Assembly (NCBI RefSeq): GCF_030378065.1
Contig: NZ_JAUCGJ010000011.1
Span: 36,127-100,126, forward strand
Direction of reading: 5' to 3'
Length of the DNA: 64,000 nt
From: Candidatus Venteria ishoeyi
GTDB taxonomy: Bacteria > Pseudomonadota > Gammaproteobacteria > Beggiatoales > Beggiatoaceae
The notes under the pieces are model-generated. The model worked only from the letters and a program-made list of their open reading frames with translations, did no database searches and was not told the origin of the DNA. Shown here piece by piece: positions 18,640-24,914 of this stretch. Made by a program: the position numbers and the translations under genes. Each line of letters opens with the position of its first letter. The stretch's first letter is position 1.

Positions 18640-19551
18640 TCAACTACGTGCCAAAAAAACCACCTTGCCATCCTGATCTACAATATAACCCACTAATTGA
18701 TCATTCGCATCATAAGCTAAAATCTTATCCGCTTGCTGTTTGAAACTGCCCTGCTTTTCGCCCTGCAAATCATAAACAACCAAAATATCAGCCTCCCGGA
18801 CAACATGCGCCAGTTCCACGCCTTTTGCGTTATAAACATATAAAATACCGTCCTTAAAACTGGAATAACCGCTGATGCTGCCATCGTCTGCATAGCCGTA
18901 TATGCGCTCAGATTCAGGAAGCTGCTGCCCGGATGAAATTTGTGGCACGGGCATATAATCATGCCTGTTTCCCAAGGCATCCACAAAATAATTAATAATT
19001 TGATCTTCAATTTGCTCTTTTATGAACTGCCCCAGATACTGCTCATCACGGTCATAGGCAAGCAGGCGATTATCCAGGTTATGTAAGCGTGCCAGCTTTT
19101 GACCATCACTACGATATAGCATCAGACCATTTTTTTCCCATTGCGCAAAGCCCGTCTGTTTTCCTGCCTCCCGGAAAATTAACTTATCACCCTTCACCGT
19201 TGCACTGGAAATAATCCGCCCCTGTTTATTACGCACCGTATAAGGCTTTTTACCAAATAAACGCTGCATACGCGCCTGTCCCTGATGCACATGAACACGC
19301 CGGGTTTTTGCTTTGCTCAATAAAGTGGCACTGCGCCGCTGTAATATTTTTTTACCACCACCCTTAGCCAATTGTCTGAAGCCACTACGCACAACACCTC
19401 TGGAAACGCCGCCAGCGGCAACACGCGCAGTTGTTGTAAAAAAACCACGGGCAAAAAAACCGAAAATCCAGGCATCAGCCTGACGCGGGAGCAAAGAAAC
19501 TGAAAGTCCGGAAACCAATAAGGCAATGAGTGAAATTTTTAAATAAGTCAC
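18640..19551 (-). CDS. Exported protein with beta-repeat C-terminal half, unknown function
   Basis: A 303-residue protein that I do not recognise. A signal peptide (about 1-27, ending ADAWIF) is followed by a glycine/arginine-rich basic segment (about 35-90). From about residue 105 on, short strand-turn units recur (NGLMLYRSDGQKLARL, ILVVYDLQGEKQGSF, KILAYDANDQLVGYI), each with a Y-x-x-x-G pattern, suggesting a small beta-propeller or beta-flower fold. The start is a GTG that overlaps the stop of the upstream gene (GTGA), so the pair is translationally coupled. It is the last gene of the exported cassette. Confidence 0.7.
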   Translation of the reverse strand: MTYLKISLIALLVSGLSVSLLPRQADAWIFGFFARGFFTTTARVAAGGVSRGVVRSGFRQLAKGGGKKILQRRSATLLSKAKTRRVHVHQGQARMQRLFGKKPYTVRNKQGRIISSATVKGDKLIFREAGKQTGFAQWEKNGLMLYRSDGQKLARLHNLDNRLLAYDRDEQYLGQFIKEQIEDQIINYFVDALGNRHDYMPVPQISSGQQLPESERIYGYADDGSISGYSSFKDGILYVYNAKGVELAHVVREADILVVYDLQGEKQGSFKQQADKILAYDANDQLVGYIVDQDGKVVFLARS

Positions 19552-20438
19552 GGTGAAACCCGCTTCAGCGTTTCAAGCAATGGCGTGGTTTGCGGGGGTG
19601 CGCCATTGACTTGAGTCAGCTTACAATTTGTAAACTTCAATTCAATTTCAGTTTTATCCCGATAATCACGCCGATAAAGCCCCTCATAAAAACAAGCTGC
19701 CACCAGTTGATCATCGGCTTTCACACCATAGGCGGAAAAATCAGCAAATTCAAAAGCAGCAAAACTCACCCCCTGATTAGGTGACAAACAGCGAGATTGT
19801 TTACAATGCCTGGCAGTGAAAAAATAATTCAGGCGCTGATTTTTATTTTGATCCAGAAAAGCAGCCAGCAGATGATTTTTAGCACGTGCAGTGCTGAGCG
19901 TATACTCTTTTTGCTGAATATCCCGCATCGGCACGTAAGTGCCGTAAAATATATTTGCCTGGTAATTGCTCGAATTAAATGCCAGTATCTCTTTAACTGG
20001 CACATCCATAGAAAGACGAAGCCCCGGTGCATTTGCAATGGCGGTTAATAATTCAGTATCATTTTGCTGCAATAATGCTATCAAAGAAACCGAACCACCA
20101 AAGCGAACCTGTGCGGGGGAAGCCCCTAATAAGGTTTTTTTAACTACCAGGGAAAGCTCGGAATCCAGCAGCTTTTGCAACGCAACCTCTCCAGCCGGAT
20201 AACAAATCGCCAAATAACGGCGCGTCAATTCCTCTGCATCTTGTTGATGCATTTCCGGTGTTTGCAACAACTGCTCTAATTCCGACAAATTAAATGGACG
20301 TTTTGCCACATGCTGGTTTTTATCCTGCAAACCGAACATTTGCTGGATGAGTTCTGGAGAAACCTTAAAAACCTCGCTCGCTAACACAGAGGCAGGAAAG
20401 CAGAATAAAATAATAATAATTGAATTTTTTATGTTCAT
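19548..20438 (-). CDS. Exported protein of unknown function
   Basis: A 296-residue protein that I do not recognise. The N-terminus is a clear signal peptide (IIIILFCFPASVLAS). The mature part has an alpha-helical first half, including ELEQLLQTPEMHQQDAEEL, a central region, and a C-terminal part with cysteines (CKQSRC, CFYEG, FTNC) that may form disulfides in the periplasm. It overlaps the downstream gene by 4 bases. A 172-base gap with a heptamer tandem repeat and a palindrome separates it from the upstream gene. Confidence 0.7.
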   Translation of the reverse strand: MNIKNSIIIILFCFPASVLASEVFKVSPELIQQMFGLQDKNQHVAKRPFNLSELEQLLQTPEMHQQDAEELTRRYLAICYPAGEVALQKLLDSELSLVVKKTLLGASPAQVRFGGSVSLIALLQQNDTELLTAIANAPGLRLSMDVPVKEILAFNSSNYQANIFYGTYVPMRDIQQKEYTLSTARAKNHLLAAFLDQNKNQRLNYFFTARHCKQSRCLSPNQGVSFAAFEFADFSAYGVKADDQLVAACFYEGLYRRDYRDKTEIELKFTNCKLTQVNGAPPQTTPLLETLKRVSP

Positions 20439-20441
20439 AAT

Positions 20442-20488
20442 TTTACGGTTTACGGTTTACGGTTTACGGTTTACGGTTTACGGTTTAC
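20442..20488 (+). repeat. TTTACGG heptamer tandem repeat
   Basis: Six exact copies of TTTACGG run from 20442 to 20483, followed by a partial seventh unit. A short related stretch (CGGTTTACGGTTTA) occurs near 23229 before the first lectin-fold gene, and a single inverted unit (ACCGTAAA) near 20600. The repeat starts 4 bases upstream of an exported-protein start codon, so it occupies that gene's leader and ribosome-binding region. Confidence 0.9.
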
Positions 20489-20489
20489 C

Positions 20490-20602
20490 TCGTTCCCAAT
20501 GTCCTCATTGGGAATGCAGACCTCGCAAGCTCCAGCTTGCAGTATATCAAGCAAAGTTTGCAAAGCAGGCGTTACCAGGCAGCGTTTGGTAATGAGGAAA
20601 AC
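20490..20602. repeat. REP-like palindromic segment
   Basis: Two neat palindromes lie here: GTTCCCAATG paired with CATTGGGAA (about 20492-20515), and GCAAGCT paired with AGCTTGC (20525-20540). An arm with a looser repeat and AACCGTAAA at the far end follow. This is the form of a dispersed bacterial interspersed element between two genes of the exported cassette. It has no coding potential. Confidence 0.6.
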
Positions 20603-20610
20603 CGTAAATA

Positions 20611-21297
20611 TTAATTCCCTTGATTCACTGCCTGCTCAAAATCCCGTAAAGCCTGCTCCAAAGAAACGATGACCTCATTCATCACATCAATAGATTCTTT
20701 ATTTGTTGCGCCTGACTGGTTTAATTTACCCGAAATTTTTTGCGCCATTTCATCCAAAGACTGTTCAAAACCCCGTAATCCCTTCAGGACTTTTTGGCGT
20801 TCTCTCAATTTACGCAATTGTAATAACTTAGGTTTGATAGCAGGAAAAAAATTCTGGCTGACTTCGGAAAGTCTAATACCCATTGCCGAAAGGTTGCGCT
20901 CGTCCGCATCCATTTCACTGACATCCGCATCCGCACCGAAATCACGTAAAATACCCGCCCGTCCTTGAGCCAGATCATGCAGGCGTTGCGCTAAATCAAC
21001 ATATTGTTTTTGAATCAATAACAATGCTTTTTTCAAGGCCGCGTGTTCTTGTGCCATTTTTGCAATCCAGGGTAGTAATTGACCTTCATCAAAACGTACA
21101 TCAGCCTGGTTAAACACGGTTTTATGAAAATACAGGACACCCTCTTGCGCATAGGTATAATTTGCAAATACATGGACGGCAGGGCCAAGACAATGCGGCT
21201 CGCTGGAATTCAGGCGACATTCAGCCAGCGCAATGGATGGCAAGAAAGAACAAATACATAACAAATGGAACAATCCTGTGAGTTTAAAACGTATCAT
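20611..21297 (-). CDS. Exported coiled-coil protein, unknown function
   Basis: A 228-residue protein with a signal peptide (about 1-25, ending IALAEC). Two cysteines (near 27 and 36) open the mature part. From about residue 75 to the end it is mostly charged amphipathic helix (for example ALLLIQKQYVDLAQRLHDL and LLQLRKLRERQKVL), predicted to be helical bundle or coiled coil. It does not resemble the short DGR accessory protein Avd in length or in having a signal peptide. It follows the second lectin-fold gene by 126 bases on the same strand. Confidence 0.7.
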   Translation of the reverse strand: MIRFKLTGLFHLLCICSFLPSIALAECRLNSSEPHCLGPAVHVFANYTYAQEGVLYFHKTVFNQADVRFDEGQLLPWIAKMAQEHAALKKALLLIQKQYVDLAQRLHDLAQGRAGILRDFGADADVSEMDADERNLSAMGIRLSEVSQNFFPAIKPKLLQLRKLRERQKVLKGLRGFEQSLDEMAQKISGKLNQSGATNKESIDVMNEVIVSLEQALRDFEQAVNQGN

Positions 21298-21423
21298 TTT
21301 GTTTCCTGAAAATTTTTAAAAAAATGGGGGCCAGCCCCCATACCCCCGTGTTGTTGATTGTCGAGCAATAATTTTGACCGCAAACCATCAACTGAAAAGG
21401 GTAAAAGTATAAAGAAAAAAGGG

Positions 21424-22230
21424 TTATTTTATCCTGGCGAGACCCGAAAACACCACACGAAACCCGACATCGCTGCTACGTGTACCAGGGCCGTAGTAGT
21501 TGCGGTTGCCAAGGCGCAGGCCAACGCCATCGGTAACCCAGGAGCCGCCGCGCAACACACGAGGGCCTGATGCGCCAGAGGCATCACATTTTTTAGCATA
21601 GGGATTTTTATGCAAGCTACAAGTCCATTCCCAGACATTGCCGTGCACATCATATAAACTAAAAGGATTGGCTTGATAAGATTTCACCGGTTCTGTCCCT
21701 GTATTATTACATTGTTTGTCATCATTAAACTTGGCACCATTACGCGCCCCCTTTTGACATACAGGGGCTTGCGTACCCCACCAATAATCAGCCTGACTGC
21801 CTGCGCGCGCGGCATATTCCCATTCCCACTCTGTCGGCAGGCGATAGTGTTTCCCTGGCTCGGTTTGATTTAATTTGGCGATAAACTGCTCGGCATCCCG
21901 GTAACTGACCGGCTCCACCGGATGCTGATCACCTTTAAAATGAGAAGGATTGTCTCCCATCAGTTTTTGCCACTGCGCCTGGGTGACTTCTGTAGTGCCA
22001 ACCCATAAAGGATAATCAATAGCACCTGGATAAGCACTATTGCCACCGCCACCGCAATCCTCAAAAAACAGGGGATTGCAGCGGCGTTTGGCTGCGATGT
22101 CATCCGTTACGCCGCTGGTTGAGTTGCTAATTTTGACAAAATTCATACCAATAGAATTGGTGAATGTTTCTGCTGCCATACCTGATAAGGAAAATAGTGT
22201 AAATAAAGAAAAAATAAAATAAGGCATCAT
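21424..22230 (-). CDS. Exported FGE/C-type-lectin-fold protein, DGR-type variable protein (copy 1)
   Basis: A 268-residue protein with a signal peptide (about 1-20, ending GMAAET) and one formylglycine-generating-enzyme-like domain. Family signatures: VGTTEVTQAQWQKLMG, HPVEPVSYRDAEQF, YRLPTEWEWEYAAR, DVHGNVWEWT and RVLRGGSW. The two active-site cysteines that true FGE enzymes carry after the RGGSW motif are absent, so it is a binding protein rather than a sulfatase activator. A 24-codon block after RGGSW differs from copy 2 at 23 bases while the flanks are identical, the hallmark of DGR variable regions in this fold. Tandem with copy 2, 162 bases downstream of it. The product is expected at the cell surface or in the periplasm. 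Confidence 0.9.
   Translation of the reverse strand: MMPYFIFSLFTLFSLSGMAAETFTNSIGMNFVKISNSTSGVTDDIAAKRRCNPLFFEDCGGGGNSAYPGAIDYPLWVGTTEVTQAQWQKLMGDNPSHFKGDQHPVEPVSYRDAEQFIAKLNQTEPGKHYRLPTEWEWEYAARAGSQADYWWGTQAPVCQKGARNGAKFNDDKQCNNTGTEPVKSYQANPFSLYDVHGNVWEWTCSLHKNPYAKKCDASGASGPRVLRGGSWVTDGVGLRLGNRNYYGPGTRSSDVGFRVVFSGLARIK
21466..21537 (-). other. Candidate DGR variable region, copy 1
   Basis: A 72-base block between the RGGSW codons and GFRVVF. In coding sense the codons are GTT ACC GAT GGC GTT GGC, then CTG CGC CTT GGC (constant), and so on. It differs from copy 2 at 23 of 72 positions. Twenty of these have A in one of the two copies and the other three are explained by two independent changes from A. 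Only one difference falls on a third codon position. Confidence 0.85.
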
Positions 22231-22392
22231 TAATCATCTATAAATTTGTGGTAAACCACGCACTGAAAATTTAATAACAACGGAGTCTTCGGATAAACCT
22301 ACCAACCCCGTTGCCCGTCATCCTGACATTTTATTTTGCAAACCCATCCGTGAGCGGCAAGGACAAATACCGCATGGATACCCGAAATGACG

Positions 22393-23220
22393 CTATTGGT
22401 ATCCATAAATACCAATATTCTGCAAACCGGGTAGGCTGGCGAGACCCGAAAACACCACACGAAACCCGATACCGTAGTTACGCCCATCAGGGTCGATGCT
22501 GACGCGGTAGCCAAGGCGCAGGTAATCGCTATCGCTATCCCAGGAGCCGCCGCGCAACACACGAGGGCCTGATGCGCCAGAGGCATCACATTTTTTAGCA
22601 TAGGGATTTTTATGCAAGCTACAAGTCCATTCCCAGACATTGCCATGTACATCATATAAACCAAAAGGATTGGCTTGATAAGATTTCACCGATCCTGTTC
22701 TACTATCATCACATTGGTTAAACCTGGCACCATTACGCGCGCCCTTTTGACATACAGGGGCTTGCGTACCCCACCAATAATCAGCCTGACTGCCTGCGCG
22801 CGCGGCATATTCCCATTCCCACTCCGTCGGCAGGCGATAGTGTTTCCCTGGCTCGGTTTGATTTAATTTGGCGATAAACTGCTCGGCATCCCGGTAACTG
22901 ACCTGCTCCACCGGATGCTGATCACCTTTAAAATGAGAAGGATTGTCTCCCATCAGTTTTTGCCACTGCGCCTGGGTGACTTCTGTAGTGCCAACCCATA
23001 AAGGATAATCAATAGCACCTGGATAAGCACTATTGCCACCGCCACCGCAATCCTCAAAAAACAGGGGATTGCAGCGGCGTTTGGCTGCGATGTCATCCGT
23101 TACGCTGCCCTTGGATGCGCCAACTTTGACAAACTTCATACCGATGGTATTGGTAAAGCTTTCTGCCGCTGAAATTGATAAGGAAAACAGAAATAACAGA
23201 GGGAAAATAAAATAAGGCAT
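22393..23220 (-). CDS. Exported FGE/C-type-lectin-fold protein, DGR-type variable protein (copy 2)
   Basis: A 275-residue paralogue of copy 1 and the first gene of the exported cassette. The signal peptide (about 1-18, ending ISAAES) and following 30 residues are diverged from copy 1. The central part from VTDDIAAKRR through the WEWEYAAR motif is almost identical, also at base level, pointing to recent duplication or gene conversion. A short segment after CQKGARNGA differs by indels. The 24-codon block after RGGSW differs heavily, then identity resumes for about 30 bases before the two C-termini diverge (copy 2 adds SLPGLQNIGIYGYQ). The FGE catalytic cysteines are absent. Confidence 0.9.
   Translation of the reverse strand: MPYFIFPLLFLFSLSISAAESFTNTIGMKFVKVGASKGSVTDDIAAKRRCNPLFFEDCGGGGNSAYPGAIDYPLWVGTTEVTQAQWQKLMGDNPSHFKGDQHPVEQVSYRDAEQFIAKLNQTEPGKHYRLPTEWEWEYAARAGSQADYWWGTQAPVCQKGARNGARFNQCDDSRTGSVKSYQANPFGLYDVHGNVWEWTCSLHKNPYAKKCDASGASGPRVLRGGSWDSDSDYLRLGYRVSIDPDGRNYGIGFRVVFSGLASLPGLQNIGIYGYQ
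22468..22539 (-). other. Candidate DGR variable region, copy 2
   Basis: The same 72-base block as in copy 1, exactly the same length. In coding sense it begins GAT AGC GAT AGC GAT TAC, a pattern expected if the template carries a run of GAT AAC codons. Constant codons CTG CGC CTT GGC, CGC, CCT and CGT contain no adenine and are unchanged in both copies. Confidence 0.85.
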
Positions 23221-23306
23221 GATGGGGACTCGGTTTACGGTTTAAAACTAATACGTTACAAAACCACTTGCAATTAATTGGCTTTGCTCATCAATCCATC
23301 AATATT

Positions 23307-23383
23307 TCCCGCAGAGACGCAAAGGTGCAGAGACTTTAGAGCTGTCTTTAAGCTTTTCTCTGCGTCCCTGCGCCTCTGCGGGA
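23307..23383. repeat. Inverted repeat with 27-bp arms
   Basis: TCCCGCAGAG-CGCA-GCAGAGA at 23307-23333 is repeated in inverted form at 23357-23383 with a few mismatches, forming a long hairpin with a 23-base loop. It lies between dapA and the first lectin-fold gene and has the look of a dispersed intergenic repeat. Confidence 0.7.
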
Positions 23384-23438
23384 GGTATAAAAGGTTGCCG
23401 AATCAGAAACTAAGGCCAATTCAGCGTTATAGGTTTTG

Positions 23439-24314
23439 TTATACTTTCTCCGCCTGCTGCATCGCGCTTTTCACCGCTTCATGATGGACTTCAGACAAGG
23501 GGGTTAAAGGCAAGCGAATCACACCCGAAAGCAGACCTTGTTGCTGCACTGCCCATTTGACCGGAATGGGATTGGGTTCTGCAAATAAACTGCTGTGCAA
23601 GCCTTGTAAGGTCACATCAATGGCATCTGCTGCTGCGATATTACCTGCCAGTGCCTGCTGACACATGTCATGCATGGCTTTTGGTGCGACATTGGCCGTG
23701 ACTGAAATGACGCCGTTACCACCCAGTGCCATAAGTTCTAAAGCGCTGTCGTCATTACCGCTGAACAGCAGAAAATCCTCGCCGCATAAACGCCGCTGCA
23801 AACGCACCCGCATCAAATCTCCGGTGGCATCTTTCAGGCCGATAATTCCCGGCAGTTTTGCCAGACGCGCCACAGTTTCAGGTAATAAATCACAACCCGT
23901 GCGCCCCGGTACATTATAAAGAATGATCGGCAAATCCACCGCTGTGCTGATGGCTTTAAAATGTTGATATAAACCTTCCTGAGTGGGTTTATTATAATAT
24001 GGCGTCACCGAAAGGCTGGCTTGTACCCCGGCAGCTTTTGCGCATTTGCTTAAAGCAATCGCTTCAGCCGTGGCATTAGCACCTGTGCCGCCAATAATCG
24101 GGATACGCCCTTTGGCTTGTTCAACCGCGGTCTTCAATAACTGGCAATGTTCCTGATGACTGAGGGTTGCAGATTCTCCCGTGGTGCCAACGATCACCAG
24201 ACCGTCGCTGCCCTGTTCGATATGATGCTCAATCAAACGCCGGAAAGCGGCATCGTCCAGACTGCCGTCTTCCTGCATCGGTGTGACTAAGGCCACAATA
24301 CTGCCCTGAAACAT
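23439..24314 (-). CDS. dapA: 4-hydroxy-tetrahydrodipicolinate synthase
   Basis: A 291-residue TIM-barrel enzyme that condenses pyruvate with aspartate semialdehyde in lysine and diaminopimelate synthesis. The Schiff-base lysine is K161 in GLKDATGD. Y133 in ILYNVPGRTG and T44-T45 in GTTGES complete the proton relay. Length matches the family. Strong ribosome-binding sequence GGAGATAA precedes the ATG. The gene is separated from bamC by the accessory block instead of being next to it. Confidence 0.97.
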   Translation of the reverse strand: MFQGSIVALVTPMQEDGSLDDAAFRRLIEHHIEQGSDGLVIVGTTGESATLSHQEHCQLLKTAVEQAKGRIPIIGGTGANATAEAIALSKCAKAAGVQASLSVTPYYNKPTQEGLYQHFKAISTAVDLPIILYNVPGRTGCDLLPETVARLAKLPGIIGLKDATGDLMRVRLQRRLCGEDFLLFSGNDDSALELMALGGNGVISVTANVAPKAMHDMCQQALAGNIAAADAIDVTLQGLHSSLFAEPNPIPVKWAVQQQGLLSGVIRLPLTPLSEVHHEAVKSAMQQAEKV

Positions 24315-24415
24315 GACGTGTTATCTCCAAATATGGTTTTATGGTTATGATTTTACGGGGGAGGAATAATACCTACAATTATAAGTAGTTAACTATCCTT
24401 CATCAATGAATATAC

Positions 24416-24685
24416 TCACTGCCGATAAATATCTTTTTGATGACCCAGTTTAATAACTGTTATGGTAATCGTTTCATCCTGAATATCACAAACAAGTCGG
24501 TAATCACCCACTCTATAACGCCACAGTTTTTTTAAGTTACCCTGCAAGGCTTTTCCCGAAAATCTTGGGTTCTCACTCGATTGCACGCGCTGAGAAAGGA
24601 AGTTCAGAATTCTTGTTTGTGTTGATTTATCCAGCTTTAATATTGATTTACGGGCAGAGTCTTTAAATTCAATTCTCCAGACCAA
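24416..24685 (-). CDS. RelE/ParE-family toxin
   Basis: An 89-residue protein with the RelE/ParE fold order: WRIEFKDSARKSILKLD, KALQGNLKKLWRYRVGDYRLV, then the terminal VIKLGHQKDIY. Basic residues (K, R81-like positions) of mRNA-cleaving RelE toxins are present. It overlaps the antitoxin gene by 17 bases and follows it, the usual order of relBE-type modules. Probably cuts ribosome-bound mRNA when the antitoxin is degraded. Both frames are intact. Confidence 0.88.
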   Translation of the reverse strand: MVWRIEFKDSARKSILKLDKSTQTRILNFLSQRVQSSENPRFSGKALQGNLKKLWRYRVGDYRLVCDIQDETITITVIKLGHQKDIYRQ

Positions 24686-24914
24686 GTTCTTTCCTCAAAT
24701 CTGCTAAAGAAATACTAGGTTCATTGCGAGATAACACCGCCTCGGCATCTTGAATGTCTTCCATGTCTTCCAGTAAAGCGATGATATCTGGTTGTTTATT
24801 TGCCATGGCAATAAGTAACTGCACACCTGCTTCAACAATTAGTTTGCGGTTGGAAATACCTGTTTTTTGTACCGCTTTACTCATCAAGTCATCTTCAATG
24901 GGGATCGTTTGCAT
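24669..24914 (-). CDS. Type II antitoxin partner of the RelE-family toxin
   Basis: An 81-residue protein. The first part (MQTIPIEDDLMSKAVQKTG ISNRKLIVEAGVQLL) fits a ribbon-helix-helix DNA-binding fold of the VapB/AHH type, and the acidic tail (DIIALLEDMEDIQDAEAVL, LADLRKELG) would wrap the toxin. I chose the ATG at 24914, which follows a very strong GGGGAGG site; the open frame extends to 24950. The start lies inside the 3' end of topA. Confidence 0.82.
   Translation of the reverse strand: MQTIPIEDDLMSKAVQKTGISNRKLIVEAGVQLLIAMANKQPDIIALLEDMEDIQDAEAVLSRNEPSISLADLRKELGLEN

Noticed and set aside
20442..20488. Telomere-like sequence or replicon end
   Set aside because: Only six heptamers inside a gene cluster, with normal genes on both sides.
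20611..21297. DGR accessory gene (avd) downstream of the variable genes
   Set aside because: The protein is about twice the usual Avd length and has a signal peptide. Avd proteins are short and cytosolic.
21424..23220. Sulfatase-activating formylglycine-generating enzymes
   Set aside because: The fold is that of FGE, but the two active-site cysteines expected after the RGGSW motif are missing, no sulfatase gene is nearby, and that very region is hypervariable.
18182..24400. Template repeat or reverse transcriptase of the DGR within the window
   Set aside because: I found only two copies of the constant flank (RGGSW ... GFRVVF) and no frame with a reverse-transcriptase catalytic motif.
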